Shown one piece after another: positions 1 through 9,558 of a stretch of DNA of 64,000 bases. The translations under genes and the position numbers were made by a program. This DNA is from Ustilaginoidea virens (taxonomy: Eukaryota > Ascomycota > Sordariomycetes > Hypocreales > Clavicipitaceae): the NCBI RefSeq assembly GCF_000687475.1, contig NC_057322.1, positions 1,302,001-1,366,000 on the forward strand. Direction: 5' to 3'. Numbering within the stretch: the stretch's first letter is position 1; each line of letters starts with the position of its first letter. The notes beneath the pieces were generated by a model. It worked only from the letters and a program-made list of their open reading frames with translations, had not been told where the DNA came from and searched no databases.

Positions 1-1
1 G

Positions 2-2207
2 CAGAGAATCCCCCTTCGGAATGGAGCTCCTGCTGGCCAAGCTGGCCCGGGACTGGCAGCGCTCCAACTCCATCCCGTACCGTCCAAGCAGTCACTCCTG
101 GTCAAGGTGGTGCCCCCGCGGGTTCCCGCATCGCACATTGAACACGTACCATGCGACATAGTCCTCGTGGTCGATGTGTCAACCAGCATGCAAGATGACG
201 CGCCAGTTCCGGGAGAAAACGAGAGCACAGGCCTCAGCGTGTTGGACGTGACCAAGCATGCGGCCTTGACCATTCTCGAGACGCTGAATGACAAGGATCG
301 CCTAGGAATCGTCACCTTTTCCACAAAATCAACCATTGTGCAACCCCTCACGTACATGGACGTTGACGAAAAGGAGCAAGCACGAAGCAGTATCAAGAGG
401 CTCGAGCCCAACGGCAGCACGAACCTCTGGCACGGCATTCAAGACGGCATCCGGGTGTTTGAGGAAGCCCTGGACAATGCTAATGTCCGCGCCATGATGA
501 TACTGACAGATGGCATGCCAAATCATATGTACATGCCAGTCTCCAATCCGCCAGCAGCTCTGATGCTTTGCCTTTCTTCCTTTCTTTGTTTGATCCTGTC
601 TAACCCGTTCTAGGTGTCCCCCGCAAGGCTACATTCCTAAACTGAAAACTCTGCGCCCCCTTCCCGCCACCGTGCACACCTTTGGTTTTGGATACGGCTT
701 GCGATCTGGGCTCTTGAAATCGCTGGCAGAGTATGGTCATGGAAACTACTCCTTCATTCCGGACGCAGGCATGGTTGGAACAGTCTTTGTGCACGCAGTT
801 GCAAATCTGCAAGCGACCTTTGCCACCGGGGCCACCCTGACTCTGAGCTACCCGCCGTCGGCCGAGTTGGACCAAGTCGGAGAAGAGACGGTCGTCAAGC
901 AGCACCCTCGCCCAATCGGGCCTGGCGATGCCACACACATGGAATTTCAGATACCGTTGGGGAACCTGCAATTTGGTCAAACGCGCGACGTCTTCCTGCG
1001 GGTAAAGGATGGCGAGGCCCCTAATCTTGAAACAGCCGTCGTCACCGCAACTCTGTGCTACCAGAGAGCCAAGATTGCTGGGCCCAGCATCCTCGGCCCG
1101 CCCGCCTCGGTCACGGCCAGGAGCCGCATCCTCGAGCCGTCGGCCATCTCCGCAGCCGAAGTTGCCTACCACGAGTCAAGAGCCGAGCTGTGTCGGTTCC
1201 TCTCGTCCATGTTCCCTCTTGGCCCGGACGGCGAGCACCGGCCCGATTTGGGGAGGATCGAGACTTTTCAGAGGAAGCTGGCCAAGCTCATGGCCGAGAT
1301 TCCCGCCAGGGACTTTGACGACGAGAAGAATGCCTCACTGATGCTCGACGTCAATGGGCCCGAGCCGCAGGGCCAGGTTTCACTGGCCGTCAACAACGCG
1401 GGCTTCCTCCAGAAATGGGGGGTTCACTACCTGCCATCCTACTCCAACGCCCATGCAAGCCAAGTGTGCAACTCGTTCAAAGACCCTGGTCCGTTGCAGT
1501 ACGGCGCCGACAGCCCGCTCTTCATCTCGTGCCGCGATCGCCTCAACGACGCGTTTGACAACCTGCCGCCGCCAGAACCGCTGAGCAGGGAGACGTACTG
1601 GCACGGGCACGGGCACGGGCACGGGCACGGGCACTTTGGCCAGCAACACCAGCTTCAGCCGGTGCATATGAGCCGCTACCGCAACGCCGCAGGCTCGTGT
1701 TTTGCAGCATCAACGCCCGTGGAGCTGGCGTCGGGGAGGAGAGTCCCCATCCGGCGGCTCCGCCGGGGCGTCAAGGTGCGCACCCCCGCTGGCGCGCGCA
1801 AGGTGGCCATGGTGCTCGAGACGCCCGTCCGGGGCGAGACGCTCTGCCGGGTGGGCAGCCTGCTGGTGACGCCGTGGCACCCCGTGTCGCTGGACGGCAA
1901 GGCGTGGGGCTTTCCGGCGTCGCTGGCGGAGCGGGCCGTGCGGTATACCGGATGCGTCTACTCGGTCATGCTGGAGCGACGAGGGGACGGGTCGCAGTCG
2001 CACGCGCTGCGCGTGGCCGGCGCATGGGGGGCGACGCTGGGCCACGGCCTGACGACGGGCAACGACGCGCGAGCCCATTCCTTCTTTGGGGACTACGGCA
2101 GGGTGAGGAAGAGCCTGGTGCGGGTGGGCGTGGACGAGTTGGGCGTCGCGCGGGGGGGAGGGGTTGATCGAGACTCGGGAGGACGGGTTTGCGGGTTCAG
2201 GCGGTGA
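2..2207 (+). CDS. VWA / Vwaint / Vint (Hint-domain) protein, 5' partial
   Basis: The gene runs off the left edge; the coding parts are 2-528 and 614-2207, with an intron 529-613 (donor GTACAT, acceptor TTCTAG) that joins NHM to CPPQGY. The VWA domain starts near nt 155 with a DVSTSM MIDAS motif, followed by STNLWHG and LTDGMPN, which carry the other metal-binding positions. A middle Vwaint-like region follows. After an HGHGHGHGHG run (nt 1603-1640) comes a Hint-like domain starting at GSCFAAS (nt 1690) with the TPWHPV block (nt 1870-1887). Fungal and protist proteins of this type usually have a U-box or other N-terminal module, which would lie outside the window. The Hint module suggests autocatalytic processing, but activity cannot be read from sequence. 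The first ~75 nt look more coding-like in another frame (see findings), so the extreme 5' end is unsure. Confidence 0.85.
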
Positions 2208-2223
2208 TGGACAATGGTTACAA

Positions 2224-2305
2224 GCATTGCTTGCGAAAGGCCGCTCTCGATGCGCTGCTTTTACATGAACAATGCATGTTTACGCATTGCTTGTGAAAGG
2301 CCGCT
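2224..2305. repeat. Two-copy 60-bp direct repeat
   Basis: The 22-mer beginning GCATTGCTTG and ending AAAGGCCGCT occurs at 2224-2245 and 2284-2305 with a single C/T difference. Similar ACAATG words precede both copies, so the duplicated unit is about 60 bp. It begins just after the stop codon of the VWA/Hint gene. Confidence 0.8.
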
Positions 2306-2370
2306 ATTCCGATGGTACATATACGAACAATCTGTTTATAACTTGACCAAACGACCCGCTTTCCATGCGC

Positions 2371-2389
2371 CGCTCTCGCATCGAGAGCG
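2371..2389. other. Perfect hairpin, 8-bp arms, 3-nt loop
   Basis: CGCTCTCG and CGAGAGCG flank a CAT loop. It lies about 165 nt beyond the stop of the upstream gene, so it would fall in its 3' UTR. It could be a 3'-end element or chance; nothing in the sequence decides. Confidence 0.5.
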
Positions 2390-2876
2390 TTTCATAGTAT
2401 TCACCTAGGATAGACCACTCTCGCCATGCTGTTTCTGCCATGGAATCTGCGCACGAGCAATCAAATCATCCTTGACTGCCGACTGCCGCGACCGCAGCTA
2501 CTCGCGCACAAACAAGGCCGCCATGCCCGTGCCCGTGCCCACAACGCCCAGCTCGTGGCCACGCCGTGCAGCAGGGTGTCTCGTCATGCGGGCGGCGAAG
2601 AAAAGAAAAGAAAAGAAAGGCGCAGGCTGGGGTCGGAAGGGCCAAGTACGAAATCGCGCGTCGATCGGCGGCTGCTGCGCCCGATCCAGGCCCATCGGCA
2701 GGATATCGACCGACAACAAGACGGGCGGACCGCCATGGCTTTGCACGCGCCTCGCCAGAGACCCCGTCACGCATACAGCCCCGCAAGTGATGCCCGTCTG
2801 CAAATCAGTTCAATCTAGTCTACCCTCTCCGTCTTCCCATCCACCATGGCAGCGTCTCCTTTGAAACATGCCCCCC

Positions 2877-4640
2877 TCATCTGCCGTACTGAATGCCCAG
2901 CCCGACTCTCTGGTCGCCCCCCAGCGATGCTACCTTGATCCTCTTCGTCGGGCTCGGCTGCGACGGCTGGCGTCGCTGCCCGTCCTCCGGCGCCGGGTTG
3001 CCGCTGCCAAGCTTGCGCTTATCCGCGGCGGCGCTGCGCGAAGCCCGCAGCATCTTGGACTGCAGCGCAAGCGACTGCTCAACGGCCATGGGCGACGCTT
3101 GACGGGCGTCGACCAGGCCGCCCGCCTCGAAGCTCGTGCCCGGATGCCGCCGCAGCAGCTCGGTGGCCGCCTGGCTAGCTTGGCTGTCCAAGAGGTCGTC
3201 GTCGTCGTCGTCGTCGTCGTCCCCCCCGGGACTGCCTCCTTGCTGCTCGGGCGCTGTCCTCGTTCTCGACTCTGGCAGGGTGCGTGAAGAACGCGGTCCT
3301 CCCGCCACCGACTGCAACGCCTGCCTGGCCAGCTCTTCGTTGTCGTCCGCCGAGATGGTGCTCTCTCGGCTCCTGCGCCTGCCGCCCCGTTTGGGGTCCG
3401 GCGTCCTGGGTCTGGCGGCGTCCTGGTGCGCACGCCGGTGGCGTGGCTCGGTCCGCGGCACCAGGTCGACCGACGGCAGCAAGCCCCCGCTGTCTCGCAG
3501 CCGGTTCAGAGGGGTCGTCGGTAGCGACGACATGGACTGCGCGTTGCGACTATGCCTGGCGGAGTGCTTCTGGGGCGCGCGGTGAGAGGTCAGTGGTGTG
3601 CAAGGAGCGCTGCTGTTGTTGTTGTTGTTGTCCTGGCTCTGGCTCATGGCCTGGAGCAGAGCCGAGAGTCCGTACTCTGGTCTGGTCGCGTCCTCCTTCT
3701 GCGACGATCGCGGGGTCTGGCGGTGGGGGGCCCGGGCTTGCTGGGGCGTCGAGACGGCGGGCTGGCTGGGGGTCATGGCGCCGTGGAAGATGCCGCCGGG
3801 GCTGCACAGCATGTGGAAATGCTCCCGGTTCTCCCGGATGCGCGTGAGGAGCAGGTCGCGCTCCTCGGCCAGGCTCAGCCTCTCCTCCTCCTTTTGCTGA
3901 ATCACCCTCTTGGCCAGCTTGAGCCGCCGGCGCAGGGTTTCGTTGTCCTCCATGGCGGCCTCGTACCACGTGCTCATCTGCGCGTACTTGGCGTGCGTCG
4001 AGTCCGACGCGATGCCGAGCTCCCTCTTGGCCTGGCGGGCGTGGTCGGCCGCGCGCAGCGCGTCCACCTCGCGACGCATCATCTCGTGCTCCACGGCGGA
4101 TCGCTTGGCGTCGTCGTCGGCCTGCAGGCTGAGCAGGTTGTACTGGAGCCTGTGGTGGGCCGTCTCCGTCTTGAGCTTCTGCTGCTCGGCGATGCAGATC
4201 TGCAGCATGGGCCGGAGCTCGTCCGCCGACGCGTGGAGCACCTGGCGCGGCGACGGGGGCCGGTAGTCGCCGCCGCCGGCGCCGCCGCTGCCTTGTTCCC
4301 GATCGGGCACCGCTTTCGAAACGGTTGTCGCGGGTGGCGAGCAGAGGGCGGGGTGGCGCGACAGGGACGGAAACGCCGCCCTGGCGCTGCCGCGGGCGGC
4401 GGCGAGCTGCGTCGACGGCGGCGGGGTGAGGGACGAGGGGATCACCACGGCGGCGCGTCCGTCGTCGTTGGCTTCGGTTCGGAAGGACTCGTCCGCGGCG
4501 TCTGCGTCGATGGGCGACGCGGGGATCTCGGTCGACGGCAGCGTGGCCTGCGAAGACGCGGACTGGCCGGCATCCGGGGGCGTGGACGGGTCGAGCGGGC
4601 TGCCCAGTATGATGCCGTTGGGCTCGGGGTCGGGAGCCAT
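2877..4640 (-). CDS. Conserved fungal coiled-coil protein, 587 aa
   Basis: Single-exon gene. The frame is open upstream to 5183, but I take the ATG at 4640 (MAPDPEPNGII, purine at -3, G at +4) because upstream the frame runs through TCGTCTG repeats and oligo-T/C that look like leader. Residues 1-138 are disordered and Ser/Pro rich. Residues about 139-275 form a charged coiled coil (ELRPMLQICIAEQQKLK to RIRENREHF). Residues 280-587 are disordered, with a nine-Asp run encoded by GTC/GAC repeats (plus-strand nt 3195-3224). A basic tail (SPTKRIKVAS) ends in GLGIQYGR. I do not recognise a characterised orthologue. The coiled coil and the NLS-like KRIK suggest a nuclear or cytoskeletal scaffold, but that is inference. 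Confidence 0.8.
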   Translation of the reverse strand: MAPDPEPNGIILGSPLDPSTPPDAGQSASSQATLPSTEIPASPIDADAADESFRTEANDDGRAAVVIPSSLTPPPSTQLAAARGSARAAFPSLSRHPALCSPPATTVSKAVPDREQGSGGAGGGDYRPPSPRQVLHASADELRPMLQICIAEQQKLKTETAHHRLQYNLLSLQADDDAKRSAVEHEMMRREVDALRAADHARQAKRELGIASDSTHAKYAQMSTWYEAAMEDNETLRRRLKLAKRVIQQKEEERLSLAEERDLLLTRIRENREHFHMLCSPGGIFHGAMTPSQPAVSTPQQARAPHRQTPRSSQKEDATRPEYGLSALLQAMSQSQDNNNNNSSAPCTPLTSHRAPQKHSARHSRNAQSMSSLPTTPLNRLRDSGGLLPSVDLVPRTEPRHRRAHQDAARPRTPDPKRGGRRRSRESTISADDNEELARQALQSVAGGPRSSRTLPESRTRTAPEQQGGSPGGDDDDDDDDDLLDSQASQAATELLRRHPGTSFEAGGLVDARQASPMAVEQSLALQSKMLRASRSAAADKRKLGSGNPAPEDGQRRQPSQPSPTKRIKVASLGGDQRVGLGIQYGR

Positions 4641-6059
4641 GACTGCCGGGGTGGAGGGGGTATGGCGAGGGGAGGGCAATCGCAGGGCTTGGAGCGATGA
4701 TTGGTTGCTCAGTGGTAGAGGCGCGGGCATCAGCGGCGATGGGGTCGATGAGCAGGTGCCTGTTTGATGGCCATTGACGTGTCGGTGTCGTCTGTCGTCT
4801 GTCGTCTGTCGTCTGTCGTCTGTCGTCGAGTTGACGTCTATCTGCCCGCCTGACCCAAGTCCAATCACCAACCCTTCAGCAGACAGGAGCGACCTGCGAA
4901 AGCATCGGACGGAACAAAAGAAGAAGGAAAGAAAAAAAGAAGAAAAGAAGAAAAAGAAGAACAGATGCCACGCAGAGCCTCCAAGTGCCGTCTTTCGTCC
5001 CGTAGTTGACGGAAATTGGGCGAGAACAAAACACGGGCGGCGATGGATGGGGGCGAAGCGACGGTGCCAAGAAGGTTGTGGCTGGGCCGGGCTGGGCTGG
5101 CCGCTGTTGAACAAGCAAAGCAGCTCCGCGCAGCCAGCTGCTTGCATCGGTGGGGCGGCAGCTGGCAAGCCGCCCATCCCCACCCCCCCACTCCCCCCCC
5201 CACCACCGGACTAGAACCAGACCGAACTGAACGCGTTGCCCTCACCGCTAAACCCAGTGCAAAAGCTTCAACTCCCGCTGACCCATCATCATCTTGAACC
5301 CCGTCTCGCCATATCTCGACAACCTCACGATAGATGCCGCCTCGCTCTGCATCAGCCCCGTCCCGACAGGCTGCCCGCCTTGCCTTGCCTTGTCCCATCC
5401 CGGCCCCCGAATCTACGTAACCGCTCGGGCATCGCCAGCCACCCCGCCACCGGTACCGGATCCAGCCACACGCCCGCATCGCCCGCAGTCGCTTCTGTCC
5501 TCCCTTGCAAGTGCCCGCATTCGCCAAGCACGCCGGATGTGGGAGACGCAACCCGGTCGCTCGAGTCTGCTCGTCCCTGCAGCGTCCAGCACCTGTTGTT
5601 TTCCGGCTGCGGCGTCTCCGTTCATGAGGGATTGCGGACGCGGTGGGTATGAATCAATATACATGTAGTCACCACTTGATTTGTGCCAGACCTGCCTGCC
5701 ACTGTGCATGTAGACATGCAGTCAGCCAGCAGCTACCAGATATTCATGGGCTGGACTGCGGCACTGGTCATTGTATTTGACTTGTCCTGTTGCATTTACA
5801 GGCCTGTCTAGATACCTCTATCCATCGTCATGGCAAACCACCCCAAACACCGTTTTCTTTCCTTCTTTTCTTTTGTTTATTCCGTGGTGCAGTACCCCTT
5901 TTTCCTTGATTTCACCACCACTCGGCACTATAAACATCTTGCCAGGAAAAAATAAAGAAATAAATAAATAAAACTGCAGCACATCCAGTTCCAGAAATAC
6001 CCGCCGTGAGTCCTTCACCGCGAGTGCGAGTGCCTGGGTACCTAGGCAATTCCGGCATA
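4641..6059. other. Promoter/leader of the coiled-coil gene and 3' flank of the LRR gene
   Basis: No gene is supported. The segment holds a heptanucleotide repeat (about 4786-4836), a purine-rich AAGAAAGAAA tract (4915-4965), poly-C/CA stretches (5178-5205) and an AT-rich patch with AAATAAATAAATAAA (5950-5971). The last is a candidate polyadenylation zone for a plus-strand transcript. Confidence 0.6.
4786..4836. repeat. Heptanucleotide microsatellite (GTCGTCT)n
   Basis: About six tandem copies of GTCGTCT/TGTCGTC lie in the presumed 5' leader of the minus-strand coiled-coil gene. If translated on the minus strand they would read DDRRQTTDDRR, which is why the open frame extends upstream of the chosen start. 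Confidence 0.85.
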
Positions 6060-9000
6060 TCAATCTGCTTCTTGCTGCCCTGCTTCGCCGTTGGCTATCC
6101 TCCAAGCCTCCATCTCTTCATCTTCAGCGGGCAGCCGACCCCGCAGCCACCGCAGCGTAGCCTCCGTGCCTCGCTCCAGAATGCTCCATCTCGGTACCCT
6201 GAACCGATTGCCGGAAAGCTCAAGCCTTTGCAAACCGCCGGCGCCACCAAGGAGACCCAGCCGCGGATTCAACTGCCCAATGTCGTTGCTGGACACGTCG
6301 ACAATCTTCAGCCCTCGAATGCTCTCCGGATCCAGCTCTGCCAGCTGGTTGTTGGGTGCCAGCAGGACCGAAAGCTGTGGAAAGGACTGCTTCAAGTCGG
6401 GCGGAAGCGCCGTCATCCGGTTGAGGGCAGCGTCGAGCTTCTCCAAGGCCGGAGCGTCCAGCTGCTCCGTCAATGGCGCCAAGCTTGTAATCTGATTCGA
6501 CACGAGGCTCAGTTCCCGCAGGGCTGGCAGTTCCAGGGTCGCCGAGAGATAGGAGCCGCCCGACAGCTGCATATGCGCCAGGGACAGCACTGACAGAGTC
6601 GAGCCAAACGCTGCGAGGGCCATCGGTATGGCTTGGAGGGGGTTGTGATGAAGCTGAACCTGACGCACTTGGTTCTGGCAGGCAACCGCGGAGCAGGTAT
6701 CCGCGTTTAGGTCGGACAGGTTGGATCCTGACAGGTCCAAGAGGCCCCCTGGCTTGACGAACCACACGTCCTTGACAACTGTTTCCGAGCGCGTCCGCGT
6801 GGGTGTGTGCGGCGCAGACGTCGGTGGCGTGGTAAAGTCGTCGTCCACGTCGGATCCGGCATCTTCATCGCACCTTGTTACCAGGGGAAAGCCAGCAGCA
6901 TCCTTGGACTGCCTGCCCCTTTCGACGTGGCCGCCCATCAGTTCTACAAGCGTCGAGTTTTCGTTGGGCTCCTGATACGGGGGCGGGGGTTCCAGTCGAG
7001 CTGCCAGAACCTCCTTTAGCTCGTCGGTCGAGGCAGATATCAGCCTTCGGTCCCTGAGCGGGTTACCCGTCAGGCGGAGCATGGACAAGCCTTGCATCCG
7101 AGCAATCTCGGGGGGGATCGTGCGGATATCGTTGCTTGCGAAATCCGCATGCCGTAGCTTCTGAAGTGTTGTGAAATTGTCGGGAATAGAGGCTACGTGG
7201 TTCTCGTCCACGGCCAAGGTAAGAAGGCTGGTCCAAGTCGTCATGTCAGGCAGGGACTGCAGCCGATTCACCGACAGGCACAGCGAGTGGAGCGCCGGGA
7301 GGCTGATTTTTGCATCGGCAGCAGTCAGATGAGTCAATTGATTGCCTGACGCGTCAAGCAGCTGCAAGAGGGGTAGCGCTTCGATGGACGGCTCGAAAAG
7401 AACCCCAGACAGCTTGTTTTTCCTGACTGAAAGCTCTGTCAACGGAAGTTTGGACAGGCTATCAAAAGGAATAGATTGCAGCTTGTTCTCGTTGGCATTC
7501 AAGATCCTTAAGCGCGACAGCTGATCCATGCAATCAGGCAAGGCTGATATGCCGTTTCCATGAACATCGAGCATCTCAATTGCTTTGAGATTCGACAATG
7601 CCGAGCTCAGTGTGCCAGAAAACCGATTCTTGGATAGCCTGAGGTCTCTCAAAGAAGTCATTTGAGCAATGACATCGAAGCTGCTGTTTTCCAGCCTGTT
7701 CGAGGACTAAGACGCCGTCAATGATGGGAAAATGTCATGGCCAAGCCCGATTCGCACTTACGAGGTTGAGCGATGTGAGGTGGAGAAGCCTGCGGAAGCC
7801 CAGAGGTACATTCAGCAACAGGTTCCCGTGCAAGTCCAGCGTCTCCAGCCCGCCGAATATGTTGCCTTGGGGTTCTTCCTCTCCAGCGTCTTGCGCGCCT
7901 GCCATATCAGGAGCTGAATCTGGAAAGACGGCGTCATCGAGGGCTTCGATTTCATTGTCGGCGGCGACGAGCCTCGTCAGATCTACGCTTTCAGCCCAGT
8001 TGCCACCGTAGCTGCCGACACTCTCCAGGTCATACATTTTCATCACTTGGTGGGGAATCTCCTTCAATCCAAGGGCGGCTATGTTCAGTCTCCCCGTAGT
8101 TCTCGCCGATTCGACGCGTTGCTGCAGCACCTTGGCCCCGGGATTCTCGCCTTTTCGCAGGTTGAACGGATCATCGTGCGGCAAATCTGGACCATATCCA
8201 TCACTGCACATAATGGGCGCGTCAAACTCCGTGGCCATCTCTTGGTTGGATGATGCTTGCCTCGAGGCCGCACGCTTGGCTGCCTTGGCTTTTGCAATTT
8301 GTTCTCGCAATGCTGCGGATGACTTTCGGTTTGTCAATGGCGAGAGTCCTTTGGCGGCCGACACGGATGCTTTGGGCAAAGGCAGGGCATCGGATTCACC
8401 CCATGCCGTCTCCGTGGCAGCTGCAGAGTCTACCAGAGAAGGCAACGACGTCTTCTTGAAAAGTCCAGTTGCAGAGGGCCTAGGCTTTGTTGGTCGCGCT
8501 GCCATTGTTTTGCCGCCAGACCTGGATGGAACCGGCCCGAAAGCCCTTTTGTCCAGACTCGGGCTCCGAGCTGCATCTGGTACAGGCATGGATGGCACGC
8601 TGATAGTGGTCGGCTTTGTAGCAGAGGGGATTCGCGCACGGCTTGGCGTGGCCTCCTTCTGGGTCGGTTTTGGGATGCCAAAGCCAGACGCTCTTCGAGG
8701 AGTACCGCTGATTGTAGAGAGGCTGCTCTTGAAAGAGGCCACGCCGCCTCGAAAGGCCGACGTGGCAGCATCATCCAGGCCAGCGCTTGATCCTGGCCGG
8801 CTGCCTTGCCCAGACGATGCTCGTGCCGAGGATTCCGAGCTGTAGCTGGATCCAGGCCGCAGACTTGCACTTCCGGCTTGCGATATTGGGCGAACCTGGT
8901 CGAAGAAGGACGACGGTCGCTTACTCAACGCGGGCGAGGTGGGTACTTGGGCCAACGTCTCCATAGTGCGTTCAGTCAAAGACGGCCGAGGTCTGCTCCT

Positions 9001-9558
9001 GCTGGTGCTTGGCGTCTGCGCAGTATCAATCTCGTTGACCAAGCCATCTCCTACGAGGTCACGTATGCCGGTTGTATCGCGCGATGGGGCTGCTTGCTTT
9101 TGAGGCAGTCGATTCTGCGAAGCACAGGTGCCAGAGGAATCATGTTCGACCAGGTCGACCAGGCCGGAGAGGCTTCCCATGATCCATGGCTGGGCACTGG
9201 ACATGCTGGCTTGCTTTTGAAGATGGCCAACGCCGGGACTAGTTGCTAGCGAGTCGATTTGCGATCTAGACTTTGGTATTTGCTGCTGGCTTGAGCGTAG
9301 TTGATCCCGCGAGAAGGCCTTTCGTAATGGGCTGTGCGAGCCATTGGCGTCTTGCTTTCTTTGGCGGAACTCGTCTCGCGACGCATTCGCCCGAACTTTG
9401 GGGACATGTAGCTCTCCGCCGTCGAAGCTGTCTCTAGAAGCCTGGGGCCGAAGCGGTGTTGTCGAGGTTGGCGAAGCAGGCTTGGGGATTGCTGAGCGAG
9501 GGACTGGGAGTCGAGATGTGCGGGGGATGCCGCTGTTGCTATGTTTGAGACCATCCAT
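6060..9558 (-). CDS. LRRC40-like leucine-rich repeat protein, 1147 aa
   Basis: Two exons, 9558-7762 and 7706-6060. The 55-bp intron 7707-7761 (GTAAGT donor, TCTTAG acceptor, phase 0) joins HLTSLNL to SSNRLENSSFDV, continuing an LRR without loss of register. Residues 1-490 are a disordered Ser/Pro/Arg-rich N-terminus containing the QIAKAKAAKRAA helix that I associate with fungal proteins of this family. From about residue 490 to 1110 come some twenty LRRs of the L..L.L..N.L..LP type, in two blocks split by an acidic linker (about residues 790-850). The C-terminus is acidic. LRRC40-type proteins are cytosolic scaffolds of unclear role, so no biochemical function can be assigned. The start ATG at 9558 is followed by MDGLKHSNSGIPRTSRLPVP, typical of the family. 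Confidence 0.88.

Larger units (their letters stand above)
2208..2876. other. Spacer with a direct repeat and a hairpin, no gene seen
   Basis: This is the 3' region between the VWA/Hint gene and the convergent coiled-coil gene. It holds a 22-bp direct repeat (2224-2245 and 2284-2305, one mismatch, 60 bp apart), a perfect 8-bp-arm hairpin (2371-2389) and a short AAAGA-rich stretch near 2600. Open frames here are short and have no recognisable domain. Confidence 0.7.

Noticed and set aside
3552..4700. 382-codon plus-strand ORF
   Set aside because: Antisense shadow of the coiled-coil protein; V/L/R-rich composition from reverse-complemented codons.
4641..5183. N-terminal extension of the coiled-coil protein
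   Set aside because: The frame is open but reads through a heptanucleotide repeat and oligo-T tracts (poly-Phe/Ser); the ATG at 4640 has better context.
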